NCBI RefSeq assembly: GCF_017826695.1
Contig: NZ_JAFFZW010000006.1
Coordinates: 186,001 to 250,000, forward strand
Source: Pseudomonas alliivorans
GTDB taxonomy: Bacteria > Pseudomonadota > Gammaproteobacteria > Pseudomonadales > Pseudomonadaceae
Direction of reading: 5' to 3'
DNA length: 64,000 nt
Shown: positions 1 to 8,231 of the stretch, piece after piece
Layout of the letters: every line of letters begins with the position of its first letter
Position numbering within the stretch: the first letter of the stretch is position 1
The notes under the pieces: model-generated
The model's database searches: none
What the model was told of the DNA's origin: nothing
What the model saw: only the letters and a program-made list of their open reading frames with translations
Translations under genes and position numbers: made by a program

Positions 1-645
1 CAGCTTTTCACAGCCCAGGCTGATGACCAGCGCCTCGCCACCCAGATTCGGGTTGCGCGCAAGATTGCGTACAGTGCGGATCGGGATGTAGGCGTCGGTG
101 GCGGTAATGGCCACGCCGCAGCCGTAGCTGTGGGTCAGGGCCACTACGTCATCGACGTTCGGGTATTTGGGCAGCAGTTCGTCACGGATGCGCTTCACGG
201 CGAAGTCGAGCACACCGGTCACGCACTGAACGGTTGTGGTGATGCCCAGGATGTTGCGAGTGCCCACGGTGCCATCGGCATTGCGATAGCCTTCGAAGGT
301 ATAGCCTTCCAGCGGCTCGCCCTTCGCAGGTACGGCATCGGACATCGGCAGGCTGTCGAGCGCAGGCGCTGACGGCATGCGCAACTGATCTTCCCTGACC
401 CAACTACCACGCGGTATCGGTTGCAGGGCATAGCCGATGGTATGGCCGTAACGGATCACGGCATCGCCCTCGGCCAGGTCAACGGTGCTGACCTTGTGGC
501 TCTGCGGTACGTTATCGACAGTCACCAGGCCGTTATCGAATTCGGTTCCGGCCGGCACACCCTGGTCGTTGACCACGACCACCACGTTGTCCAGCGGATG
601 CAGCCGGATGTAACGTGGAGAATCGGCATGTTGAATCAGGTTCAT
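1..645 (-). CDS. garD: Galactarate dehydratase, partial (N-terminal 215 residues)
   Basis: The frame is open from an ATG at 645 to the window edge, so only the first 215 codons are seen; family members have about 515 residues. The N-terminal 95 residues look like the SAF domain of the UxaA/GarD family. The second domain then begins with a GYRNADGTVGTRN segment and contains ALTHSYGCGVA, typical of hexarate and altronate dehydratases. The enzyme would dehydrate galactarate to 5-dehydro-4-deoxyglucarate, the substrate of KdgD encoded upstream. The start lies 10 bases downstream of the MFS transporter stop, with AGGAAACCG before it, so the two genes are probably co-transcribed. A relative acting on another sugar diacid cannot be excluded, but the neighbours favour galactarate. 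Confidence 0.85.
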   Translation of the reverse strand, partial: MNLIQHADSPRYIRLHPLDNVVVVVNDQGVPAGTEFDNGLVTVDNVPQSHKVSTVDLAEGDAVIRYGHTIGYALQPIPRGSWVREDQLRMPSAPALDSLPMSDAVPAKGEPLEGYTFEGYRNADGTVGTRNILGITTTVQCVTGVLDFAVKRIRDELLPKYPNVDDVVALTHSYGCGVAITATDAYIPIRTVRNLARNPNLGGEALVISLGCEKL

Positions 646-655
646 CACGGTTTCC

Positions 656-2038
656 TCAGGATTTTGCTTCGGAAAGGTTGCTGGCCGGATCGGTCGGCAA
701 TGGCCCCTTTACAGGCGGCTCTATCAATTCCACACGCTTGATTTCACCCACGATGAAAATGTAACTGATCACCGCCAGCAGCGCGTTGGCGCCGACGAAC
801 ACCAGTGCCCATTTGAACGAGCCGGTGGTGCTGATGATGTAACCAATCACGATCGGGGTGGTGATCGATGCAATGTTACCGAAGGTGTTGAACAGGCCGC
901 CGCTCAGACCGGCGATCTGCTTGGGCGATACGTCGGACATGACAGCCCAGCCCAGTGCGCCCACGCCTTTGCCGAAGAATGCCAGGGCCATGAAGCCCAC
1001 GACCATCCATTCGATGTCGACATAGTTGCAGGTCACGATGGAAGTCGACAGCAACAGACCGCCAATGATCGGTGCCTTGCGGGCGAACGTCAGCGAGTGC
1101 CCCTTGCGCAGCAGGTAGTCAGAGATGATCCCGCCCAGCACGCCGCCGATGAAACCGCAGATGGCCGGCAAGGAGGCGATGATGCCGGCCTTGAGAATGG
1201 TCATGCCGCGTTCCTGAACCAGGTAAACCGGGAACCAGGTCAGGAAGAAGTAGGTGATGCCGTTGATGCAGTATTGGCTCAGGTAGATGCCCAGCATCAT
1301 GCGGTTGGTCAGCAACTGCTTGATGTAGTCCCATTTCGGGCCGCTGCTGGCGTCCTTCTTCGACTTCGACTTGTCCTGATCCATGTCGACCATGCCGCCG
1401 TTACTGGCGATGTGATCGATCTCGGCCTGGTTGATGCGCGGATGGCTGCGCGGGCTGTAGATGACCTTCATCCAGATGGCGGAGAAGACGATACCTGCCG
1501 CGCCCATGACGATGAACACATGCTGCCAGCCGTAGGTGTAGACGATCCAGCCCATCAACGGCGCGAACAGCACAGTGGCGAAGTATTGCGCAGAGTTGAA
1601 GATGGCTGACGCCGTGCCGCGTTCGGCGGTCGGGAACCAGGCAGCGACAATACGTGCGTTGCCGGGAAAGGATGGCGCTTCGGCCAGGCCCACCAGGAAG
1701 CGCAGCATGAACAGCGCGACAATGGCGGTGGAGATGCCGAACTCACCCACGTAGCCTTGCAGCAGGGTGAACAGCGACCAGGTGAAAATGCTCAGGGCGT
1801 AGACTTTCTTCGAACCGAAACGGTCGAGCAGCCAGCCACCCGGGATCTGACCGGCCACGTAGGCCCAGCCGAATGCAGAGAAGATGTAGCCCAGAGTGAC
1901 GGCACTGATGCCAAGGTCTTTCTGGATGCTGGAACCGGCGATAGCGATGGTGGCACGGTCGGCGTAGTTGATCGTGGTAACGAGAAACAGCATCAACAGG
2001 ATCAAATAGCGGACGTGCGTCGGCTTGGACGTTTGCAT
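656..2038 (-). CDS. MFS sugar-acid transporter (glucarate/galactarate, GudP/GarP type)
   Basis: This 460-residue protein has about 12 hydrophobic segments and belongs to the anion:cation symporter branch of the major facilitator superfamily. Family signs are an early NYADRATIAIAG segment in TM1 and GWAYVAGQIPGGWLLDRFG around TM2 and loop 2-3. A charged central loop at roughly residues 205-225 (lysine/aspartate-rich) separates the two halves. I place the start at the ATG at 2038, which follows GGGAG with an 8-base gap; an upstream in-frame GTG at 2053 would place that same GGGAG inside the gene. It should import the diacid used by GarD and KdgD. The specificity is inferred from these neighbours. 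Confidence 0.85.
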   Translation of the reverse strand: MQTSKPTHVRYLILLMLFLVTTINYADRATIAIAGSSIQKDLGISAVTLGYIFSAFGWAYVAGQIPGGWLLDRFGSKKVYALSIFTWSLFTLLQGYVGEFGISTAIVALFMLRFLVGLAEAPSFPGNARIVAAWFPTAERGTASAIFNSAQYFATVLFAPLMGWIVYTYGWQHVFIVMGAAGIVFSAIWMKVIYSPRSHPRINQAEIDHIASNGGMVDMDQDKSKSKKDASSGPKWDYIKQLLTNRMMLGIYLSQYCINGITYFFLTWFPVYLVQERGMTILKAGIIASLPAICGFIGGVLGGIISDYLLRKGHSLTFARKAPIIGGLLLSTSIVTCNYVDIEWMVVGFMALAFFGKGVGALGWAVMSDVSPKQIAGLSGGLFNTFGNIASITTPIVIGYIISTTGSFKWALVFVGANALLAVISYIFIVGEIKRVELIEPPVKGPLPTDPASNLSEAKS

Positions 2039-2089
2039 CGGTTGAACTCCCACTAGTTATTTTTTTACGCGGGTAAATCTGTTTTTGGG

Positions 2090-2101
2090 TGTAGCGCTAC
2101 A
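2090..2101. promoter_or_regulatory. Perfect 12-bp palindrome TGTAGCGCTACA, candidate operator
   Basis: The palindrome lies 52 bases upstream of the transporter start and downstream of the kdgD terminator, so it sits where the promoter of the transporter-garD unit should be. Its CG-centred form resembles LacI-family operators more than sites for the FadR-type regulator nearby. The assignment is inferred. Confidence 0.45.
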
Positions 2102-2166
2102 GGCCCCTTAGAAGTGTCGCGGCGACGCCAGCTTCTACCTGTACGGGTCATGCGTTCCAACGACAA

Positions 2167-2188
2167 AACCGCTGATCGCTCAGCGGTT
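2167..2188 (-). terminator. Intrinsic terminator of kdgD
   Basis: A perfect 9-bp stem (AACCGCTGA paired with TCAGCGGTT) around a TCGC loop starts 16 bases past the kdgD stop. On the minus strand it runs into TTTTG. It separates kdgD from the transporter-garD unit. Confidence 0.75.
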
Positions 2189-2203
2189 CGGTCTTCAGAG
2201 GTG

Positions 2204-3115
2204 TTACTGCTTGCCTTGCTTGTCCATCAGCGCTGCGAGCATGTCGCATTCTTCCGGCGTCAGGTCGGTCAGCGGCGCGCGAACCGGACCTGCGTCGTAG
2301 CCTGCGATTTTCGCACCGGCTTTCACGATGCTGACGGCGTAGCCCGCTTTGCGGTTACGGATTTCCAGGTAAGGCAGGAAGAAATCGTCGATGTATTTGC
2401 CGACGGCTTCGTGATCGTCACGGGAAATGGCGTGGTAGAAGTCCATCGCCAGTTTCGGTACGAAGTTGAACACGGCCGAGGAATAGACCGGTACGCCCAG
2501 CGCCTTGTAGGCAGCGGCGTAGACTTCAGCGGTCGGCAGACCACCCAGGTACGAGAAGCGGTCGCCCAGACGGCGGCGGATCGAAACCATCAGCTCGATA
2601 TCGCCCAGGCCATCCTTGTAACCGATCAGGTTCGGGCAGCGCTCGGCCAGCTTTTCCAGCAGCGAAGCGTTCAGGCGGCAGACGTTGCGGTTGTAGACAA
2701 CCACGCCGATCTTGACCGATTTACAGACGGCTTCAACGTGCGCGGCAACGCCGTCCTGGCTGGCTTCAGTCAGGTAGTGCGGCAGCAGCAGCAGGCCTTT
2801 GGCGCCCAGACGCTCGGCTTCCTGAGCGTATTCGATGGCCTGGCGAGTCGGGCCGCCTACGCCTGCGAGGATAGGCACGCTGGTAGCGCAGGTATCGACG
2901 GCAGTCTTGATGATTTCGGAGTATTCGCTGGCGGCCAGGGAGAAGAACTCACCTGTACCACCGGCTGCGAACAGAGCGCTGGCGCCGTACGGGGCCAGCC
3001 ACTCGAGACGCTTGATGTAGCCAGCGCGATGGAAGTCGCCCTGGGCATTGAAATCGGTAACCGGGAAGGACAGCAGACCGGAAGAGAGGATGGACTTCAG
3101 TTCTTGTGGATTCAT
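2204..3115 (-). CDS. kdgD: 5-dehydro-4-deoxyglucarate dehydratase
   Basis: This 303-residue TIM-barrel protein of the dihydrodipicolinate synthase/N-acetylneuraminate lyase family matches the usual KdgD length. Visible motifs are GGTGEF at 52-57, the tyrosine of VVVYNR at 141 and the Schiff-base lysine of IGYKDG at 167. The enzyme dehydrates and decarboxylates 5-dehydro-4-deoxy-D-glucarate to 2,5-dioxopentanoate, which enters the TCA cycle as 2-oxoglutarate after one oxidation. The start at 3115 begins MNPQELK; the open frame continues upstream, but that extension lacks family similarity. KdgD takes the product of GarD and of glucarate dehydratase. The dehydrogenase for the next step is not in the window. 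Confidence 0.95.
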   Translation of the reverse strand: MNPQELKSILSSGLLSFPVTDFNAQGDFHRAGYIKRLEWLAPYGASALFAAGGTGEFFSLAASEYSEIIKTAVDTCATSVPILAGVGGPTRQAIEYAQEAERLGAKGLLLLPHYLTEASQDGVAAHVEAVCKSVKIGVVVYNRNVCRLNASLLEKLAERCPNLIGYKDGLGDIELMVSIRRRLGDRFSYLGGLPTAEVYAAAYKALGVPVYSSAVFNFVPKLAMDFYHAISRDDHEAVGKYIDDFFLPYLEIRNRKAGYAVSIVKAGAKIAGYDAGPVRAPLTDLTPEECDMLAALMDKQGKQ

Positions 3116-3227
3116 TATTCGAACACCCTGTGGGACATAAAATGTGAATGGATCACCGGGGCAGTGCCGATGTCGTAAGTCATCGTACAACTGAAAATAC
3201 ATTCCCTCAACTGGCATTTACGGATTT

Positions 3228-3238
3228 TTGTCTTACAA
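3228..3238. promoter_or_regulatory. Candidate GntR/FadR-type operator TTGTCTTACAA
   Basis: The 11-mer fits the TNGTNNNACNA pattern recognised by many FadR-subfamily (FCD) regulators. It lies 113 bases upstream of kdgD, and a FadR-type gene is the next gene on the other side. Function is inferred. Confidence 0.45.
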
Positions 3239-3300
3239 AGCGATGAATGGGGCTGGAGGCCTTGGCGGGCTTGAGTCTGGCGGGATTCAGGGTTGCTGAA

Positions 3301-3315
3301 AGTTATACGATAACT
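3301..3315. promoter_or_regulatory. 15-bp inverted repeat AGTTAT-ACG-ATAACT
   Basis: The 6-base arms are perfect and surround an ACG centre. The site lies between the regulator gene and kdgD, about 60 bases from the TNGTNNNACNA candidate, so it could be a second regulator site. Confidence 0.35.
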
Positions 3316-3355
3316 GGAGTTTTCGTAGAACTCGAAACGCAGGAATGCATGGCCT

Positions 3356-3436
3356 GTGGGAGGCGGCTTGTCGGCGATGCATTTTTTGAAGCGACGCGTC
3401 AGCGACTGAACTGACGCCATCGCCGAAAGGCCGCCT
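3356..3436. repeat. REPIN-like element (inverted REP pair), copy 1
   Basis: The element begins GTGGGAGGCGGCTTGTCGGC and ends with the diverged inverse CATCGCCGAAAGGCCGCCT. Its reverse complement can be aligned with the element at 62163-62250 through the spacer: both share CGGCGATGGCGTCA, then TTCAGTC and CTGAC. The two are therefore copies of one mobile REPIN family in opposite orientation. Confidence 0.75.
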
Positions 3437-3546
3437 TATCAAACAACGTGTGGCCCGCCGACCAATCATGATTTCGGGAGCGTATTCCCCGTGAGGGTTT
3501 GCGTATAGCGCTGAGCGCTCTGCATCGGAACGCTCAGTACGCACCA

Positions 3547-4305
3547 TCAGGCGCGCTGCGATTCAGCCTCTTCATGGGCGTGACGCAAGCGTTCGCGGCT
3601 GTTGGTCAGATGCAGGCGCATGGCGGCGCGGGCGGCGTCGGAGTCCTGACGGGCGATGGCCTCGTAGATTTCCTCGTGCTCGCGGCTGAGCCGGTCCATG
3701 TAGTGCTGCTGATCGTCATGCGCCAGCCGCGCAGAATTCAACCGAGTGCGCGGAATGATGCTGGTGCCCAGATGGGTCATGATGTCGGTGAAATAGCGGT
3801 TGCCGGTCGACAACGCAATCTGCAGGTGGAACTGGAAGTCAGACGCCACCGCATCGGTTGCATGAGCAGCGCTTTCATTCAGCGCGTCCAGCGCGGCACG
3901 CATGGCAGCCAGTTCTTCGGCGCTGCGGCGCTGTGCGGCCAGCCCGGCGGACTCGACCTCCAGGCTGATGCGCAATTCGAGAATGGCCAGCACATCGCGC
4001 AAGGTGACGATGGTGGCCGGGTCGATGCGAAAGCCGCTCGGGCTCGGCGTATCCAGCACGAAGGTGCCGATCCCGTGGCGGGTTTCCACAAGGCCGGACG
4101 CCTGCAGGCGTGAAATCGCTTCACGGACCACAGTACGGCTGACGCCCTGCTCTTCCATGATCGCGGATTCAGTGGGCAATTTATCGCCACGCTTGAGCTG
4201 TCCGCTGCGAATACGCTCGGACAGTTCAGTCACCAGCTCCTGCGCAAGGCTGCGGTGCTTTCTACGGGCGCGGGGCGGGGCGCTTTGATTTTCCATATCC
4301 AACAT
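3547..4305 (-). CDS. FadR-family GntR transcriptional regulator of hexarate use
   Basis: This 252-residue protein has an N-terminal winged helix-turn-helix at about residues 17-85. It contains IRSGQLKRGDKLPTE and the recognition segment GVSRTVVREAISRLQASGL. An all-helical FCD ligand-binding domain of about 150 residues follows. I choose the ATG at 4305 (MLDMENQ) because AGAG precedes it; the ATG at 4296 is also possible. FCD regulators usually sense an organic acid and repress the neighbouring catabolic genes. Its place beside kdgD, transporter and garD suggests glucarate, galactarate or an intermediate as effector, which is inference. Confidence 0.88.
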   Translation of the reverse strand: MLDMENQSAPPRARRKHRSLAQELVTELSERIRSGQLKRGDKLPTESAIMEEQGVSRTVVREAISRLQASGLVETRHGIGTFVLDTPSPSGFRIDPATIVTLRDVLAILELRISLEVESAGLAAQRRSAEELAAMRAALDALNESAAHATDAVASDFQFHLQIALSTGNRYFTDIMTHLGTSIIPRTRLNSARLAHDDQQHYMDRLSREHEEIYEAIARQDSDAARAAMRLHLTNSRERLRHAHEEAESQRA

Positions 4306-4396
4306 CGATCTCTGGACAGTTAAACAAGCGTCAATCATAGCTCAGCGGTTGTATGATCACACCCCAAAAGCTCGGCCCCGCTCTCCATAAGCCTCA

Positions 4397-6130
4397 TCAG
4401 GCCGGTTCAGACGCCCGCCGCTCGATCAATTGCCCATCTTCGACCTGTACATGCCTGCCATGAAAGCGCTTGAGACTGCTGCGATGTCCCACGCTGAGCA
4501 GAGTCAGGCCAGGAATTTCATTGAAGATCGCATGGTGCATCGCCGCCTCGTCCTCTTCGTCCATGGCAGAGGTCGCCTCATCCATGTACAGCCACTGCGG
4601 TGTCAGCAAGAGCGCACGGGCGAAGGCCATCCGTTGCTGCTCCCCAGGCGACAGCACACGTTGCCAGTGATCACTGTCATCCAGTCGCGCCACCAACGGT
4701 TCCAGGCGACATTTGCGCAGCGCATCGCCGTATCGCTCGGCAGGAAATGTTTCGGGCGGCTGTGGATAACTCAAGGCTTCACGCAAGGTGCCGATTGGCA
4801 GATAGGGTCGTTGCGGCAGAAACAGGGCGCGCCCTTCCGGTATGCCGATCTTGCCCGTACCTTTAGGCCATAAGCCGCCAAGTGCCCTGAGCAAAGAGCT
4901 TTTACCACTGCCTGACCGGCCACTGAGCATCACTTTCTCGCCCTGTTCGATATGCAGATGAGCGTTGTGAAGCAAACTCCGACCGCTGGCCAGCGTCAGG
5001 CCAAGGTCTTTCAGGTCCACCGCATTTCCGGTCTGCACCCGTTGAATGGATGGAACCTGAGCTTCATGGTCGGTCATGGCCTGACGGAAGCTCAGCAGAC
5101 GATCACTGGTCGCCCGCCAGGACGCCAGCGTGTCATACGCGCTAATGAACCAGCTGAAGTTCTCCTGCACGTTGCCGAACGCCGAGTTGATCTGCATCAG
5201 ATCACCCAGCTCGATCTTGCCTGCAAAGTACCGGGGCGCTGCGACAACGAACGGAAAGATAATCGCGATCTGGCCATAGCCCGACGTGAAGAACGTCAGT
5301 CGCTTCTGCACCTTCATCGAGGTCAGGACGTTATGCCAGATCATCGAGAACCGGCCGCTCAGCCGTTGGTTTTCATTTTTTTCGCCGGCGGACAGCGCGA
5401 TGCTTTCAGCGTTTTCCCGCACCCGCACCAACGCATAACGTAGGTCCGCTTCGTAGCGTTCCTGCTGGTTGTTCAGCGGAATCAGACGTCGGCCAATCCA
5501 GTGGGTCAGAAAGCTGCCGACGATGGCGTAAAGCATGGCGGCCCAGAACATGTAGCCTGGAATGGTGATGCCGAAGAGTTCGATACTTCCCGACACCCCC
5601 CACAGAATGACCGAGAACGACACGAGGCTGACCACAGCACTCATCAGGCCAAGCCCCAGGTGCAGGGTGCTGGTTGTGAATTCGTTAAGGTCTTCCGAAA
5701 GACGCTGGTCCGGGTTGTCGGTGTAACCGCCCTGCTCCAGATGGTAGTAATTCTTGTGCGCCAGCCAGCGTGCGAAATGCTGCTCGGTCAGCCAGCGCCG
5801 CCAGCGAATGGTGAGCATCTGTGTCAGATAGAGCCGATACACGGCCGCGAAAATGGCGATGGCGGCAAGGCCGCTGAAATACAGGATCAGGTGCGTGAAA
5901 GCACCCGTGTCCTTGTTCTGCAAGGCGTTGTAGAACTCGCGATACCAGCTGTTGAACATCACTGACATTTGCACGCTGAACAATGACAGCGCGACCACGG
6001 AGGCCAGCAGCACCCAGGCCATGGTTTTTTCTTCACTGCGCCAATACGGCGTGATCAGTCTCCATACCCTGGGGAAAAACGCTCCTTTAACGGTGTCGTT
6101 GACGACGGAATATTCGGCATTGCGTTTCAT
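4397..6130 (-). CDS. SbmA/BacA-type ABC transporter, fused permease and ATPase (YddA-like)
   Basis: This 577-residue protein joins an N-terminal six-helix membrane domain of the ABC_membrane_2 (SbmA/BacA) type to a C-terminal ATPase. The membrane half contains MSVMFNSWYREFYNALQNKD, typical of the family. The ATPase half shows Walker A GRSGSGKSS, signature LSPGEQQRMAFARAL and Walker B LYMDEATSAMD. Relatives are annotated as vitamin B12, bleomycin or antimicrobial-peptide transporters; E. coli YddA is the closest kind I recall. The frame extends upstream to a TTG, but the first ATG (6130) gives the normal length. Substrate and direction cannot be told from sequence. The gene stands alone, convergent with nothing and about 90 bases downstream of roxR's end. 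Confidence 0.85.
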   Translation of the reverse strand: MKRNAEYSVVNDTVKGAFFPRVWRLITPYWRSEEKTMAWVLLASVVALSLFSVQMSVMFNSWYREFYNALQNKDTGAFTHLILYFSGLAAIAIFAAVYRLYLTQMLTIRWRRWLTEQHFARWLAHKNYYHLEQGGYTDNPDQRLSEDLNEFTTSTLHLGLGLMSAVVSLVSFSVILWGVSGSIELFGITIPGYMFWAAMLYAIVGSFLTHWIGRRLIPLNNQQERYEADLRYALVRVRENAESIALSAGEKNENQRLSGRFSMIWHNVLTSMKVQKRLTFFTSGYGQIAIIFPFVVAAPRYFAGKIELGDLMQINSAFGNVQENFSWFISAYDTLASWRATSDRLLSFRQAMTDHEAQVPSIQRVQTGNAVDLKDLGLTLASGRSLLHNAHLHIEQGEKVMLSGRSGSGKSSLLRALGGLWPKGTGKIGIPEGRALFLPQRPYLPIGTLREALSYPQPPETFPAERYGDALRKCRLEPLVARLDDSDHWQRVLSPGEQQRMAFARALLLTPQWLYMDEATSAMDEEDEAAMHHAIFNEIPGLTLLSVGHRSSLKRFHGRHVQVEDGQLIERRASEPA

Positions 6131-6219
6131 GTAATTCAGGCTCGCTGTCTGCAAAAGAACGATGCCTGAACACAATGAAGCAAAAAAACGCCTGAACGAT
6201 CACCATGAAAAAAGCTTCA

Positions 6220-6783
6220 TCAACGCCGTACGGGACGCTTCTGCAATTTGCGCTGCAAGGTACGGCGGTGCATGCCCAGCGCGCGTGCGGTGGCCGAAAT
6301 ATTGCCTTCATGCTCGGTCAGCACGCGCTGAATATGCTCCCACTGCAGGCGATCCACCGACATCGGGTTTTCCGGCACCAGCGTGTCGAGGTTGGCGTGT
6401 TCCGACAACAAGGCTGCCAGTACGTCATCGGCATCCGCGGGCTTGCACAGGTAATTGCACGCACCGCGCTTGATGGCTTCGACAGCGGTGGCGATGCTCG
6501 AATAGCCGGTGAGAATCACCACCCGCATGTCCGGGTCCATTTCAAGCAGCTTGGGCAGCAGCACCAGACCGGAATCGCCATCCATCTTCAGGTCCAGCGC
6601 GGCGTATTCGGGAATGTCCTGCTGCGCCAGTATCAGGCCCTCTTCCGCAGAGCCTGCGGTGCTGACCCGAAAACCGCGACGGCTCATGGCGCGGGCCATG
6701 ACCCGGGTGAAAGTCGCGTCGTCATCGACCAGCAGCAGGTGCGGCAACTCTTCGCCTTCGACCTGAATCTCTTCGTCACTCAT
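6220..6783 (-). CDS. roxR: Redox response regulator RoxR (RegA/PrrA/ActR family)
   Basis: The 187-residue protein has an N-terminal receiver domain with the acidic pair in LLLVDDD at 18-22, phospho-acceptor D64 in AALDLKMDGDSG, and lysine in CKPADADDV. A short linker leads to a Fis-type helix-turn-helix at the C-terminus (ISATARALGMHRRTLQRKL). This layout and size are those of RegA/ActR/PrrA. It overlaps the kinase gene by four bases (ATGA), so the two are translationally coupled. In P. aeruginosa RoxSR controls terminal oxidases such as the cyanide-insensitive oxidase. The same role here is inferred from homology and from the matching neighbourhood. Confidence 0.92.
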   Translation of the reverse strand: MSDEEIQVEGEELPHLLLVDDDATFTRVMARAMSRRGFRVSTAGSAEEGLILAQQDIPEYAALDLKMDGDSGLVLLPKLLEMDPDMRVVILTGYSSIATAVEAIKRGACNYLCKPADADDVLAALLSEHANLDTLVPENPMSVDRLQWEHIQRVLTEHEGNISATARALGMHRRTLQRKLQKRPVRR

Positions 6784-8039
6784 GCTTCTTCTCCTCGCGT
6801 GTCACGGGGCAGTCGCAGCTCGGTGAGCGTACCGCCTTCTTCATGACTGTAGAGCTTTACCGAGCCACCCGCGCGGGTGACGCTGGCCTTGCTCAGGAAC
6901 AGGCCGAGGCCGAAGCCTTTGCCCTTGGTAGTAAAGAACGGTTTGCCGATCTGCTCGGCAATGGCCAGCGGCACACCGGCGCCGTGGTCGCGAATACTGA
7001 TGCAGACTTCCGTACTGTCCCAGTCCAGATTGACTTCCAGCCCGTCGGGACAGGCATCGGCGGCGTTGTTGAGCAGGTTGAGCAGTGCCTGAGTCAGGTC
7101 CGGTGGCGGCGCCAGCATCGGCACCTCGTCCTTGCCCCGTTTCTGAAAGCGATAGCTCACTTCAGGACGCATCAAGTGCCAGCGGTTGAGCGATTCGTCC
7201 AGCCATTGCGTAGCCGGCTGGGTCTCGACCGCCATGCGCCGGTTGGCCTCGGCAGCGCGTACCAGTTGCTGAAGCGTCTGCTTGCACTGTTTGACCTGCT
7301 CCTGCAGCACCGACAGATCATCCTGCAGAGCCGGATCGCTATGGTCCTGGCGCATTTCCTTGAGCAACACGCTCATGGTTGCCAGCGGCGTACCCAGTTC
7401 ATGAGCCGCACCGGCTGCCTGCGTGGCCACCGCCAGCAGTTGCTGGTCTCGCAGGCCTTCCTCCCGGCGCTCGGCGCGCAGTTGATCCTGACGGCGCAGT
7501 TCTTCAGCCATCTTTGCGGCAAAGAAAGTAATCACCCCGGCCGCCAGCACGAAGCTCAGCCACATGCCGTAGATCTGCATGTTTTCGCGAGCGATGGGGT
7601 AGGTCTCCAACGGATAGGACCGCACCATAAGGAAGGTGTACAGCCCGAGCGCGAAGCCGGACAGAATCAGTGAATAGCGCCATGGCAGCGTCGCCGCCGC
7701 GATCGTCAGCGGTACCAGGTAATAAGACACGAACGGGTTGGTCGAGCCGCCCGAGTAATACAACAGCGCACTGTGAATCAGCAGGTCCAGTGCCAGCTGC
7801 AAGGCATATTCAAGTTCGGTCAGCGGCAACGAGGTGCGCAGGCGAATGACAGTCAGCAGACAGAGAATCAGCGAGCAGCCCAGGGTGATCGACAGCTGCA
7901 GCCAGGGCAGCGGAAGAAAGTCGAACAACCAGGCAATCCCCACCGAACCGGCTTGTGCGGCCAGTACCAGGATGCGGATGAATGTCAGGCGCCACAGGTT
8001 CTGACGCGTGGCTGAAAGCATTTGGACGGGGGCGAGCAT
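6780..8039 (-). CDS. roxS: Redox sensor histidine kinase RoxS (RegB/PrrB family)
   Basis: This 419-residue inner-membrane kinase has six predicted membrane segments in the first 175 residues, including GGSTNPF at 97-103, the conserved quinone-site heptapeptide of RegB proteins. The H-box AAGAAHELGTPLA carries H213. C252, in KQCKQTL, sits where the redox-active cysteine of RegB is found. The ATPase domain ends with KGFGLGLFLS. The start at 8039 follows AGGAG with a 6-base gap; a longer reading from upstream lacks such a site. It phosphorylates RoxR, whose gene overlaps its stop. The presence of both the quinone motif and the cysteine suggests that both redox inputs remain. Confidence 0.93.
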   Translation of the reverse strand: MLAPVQMLSATRQNLWRLTFIRILVLAAQAGSVGIAWLFDFLPLPWLQLSITLGCSLILCLLTVIRLRTSLPLTELEYALQLALDLLIHSALLYYSGGSTNPFVSYYLVPLTIAAATLPWRYSLILSGFALGLYTFLMVRSYPLETYPIARENMQIYGMWLSFVLAAGVITFFAAKMAEELRRQDQLRAERREEGLRDQQLLAVATQAAGAAHELGTPLATMSVLLKEMRQDHSDPALQDDLSVLQEQVKQCKQTLQQLVRAAEANRRMAVETQPATQWLDESLNRWHLMRPEVSYRFQKRGKDEVPMLAPPPDLTQALLNLLNNAADACPDGLEVNLDWDSTEVCISIRDHGAGVPLAIAEQIGKPFFTTKGKGFGLGLFLSKASVTRAGGSVKLYSHEEGGTLTELRLPRDTRGEEA

Positions 8040-8231
8040 GAGCTCTCCTGATGAGCGCTCCAGGCGGATCGCGACGAGTATAACCAAGCATGGCGCAAAA
8101 CTGGAAAAGTGCGTCAAAGCGCCGCATCGTCGGGCATGTCGGGGATGCAGGAACCAGTATCCAGGGTTACAGTCTCATGGGTTTGCGCCGTCCGACAGCA
8201 GTCGACAGCCGTCTTATAACAAGGAGTTCTC

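Larger units (their letters stand above)
3116..3546. other. kdgD-regulator intergenic region with operator candidates and a REPIN
   Basis: No gene is seen in these 431 bases. The region holds the kdgD promoter area with two operator candidates (3228-3238 and 3301-3315) and a REP-type doublet at 3356-3436. Short open frames here have no recognisable protein. Confidence 0.7.

Noticed and set aside
2114..3178. A 354-codon plus-strand frame
   Set aside because: It covers kdgD in antisense and begins within its terminator region.
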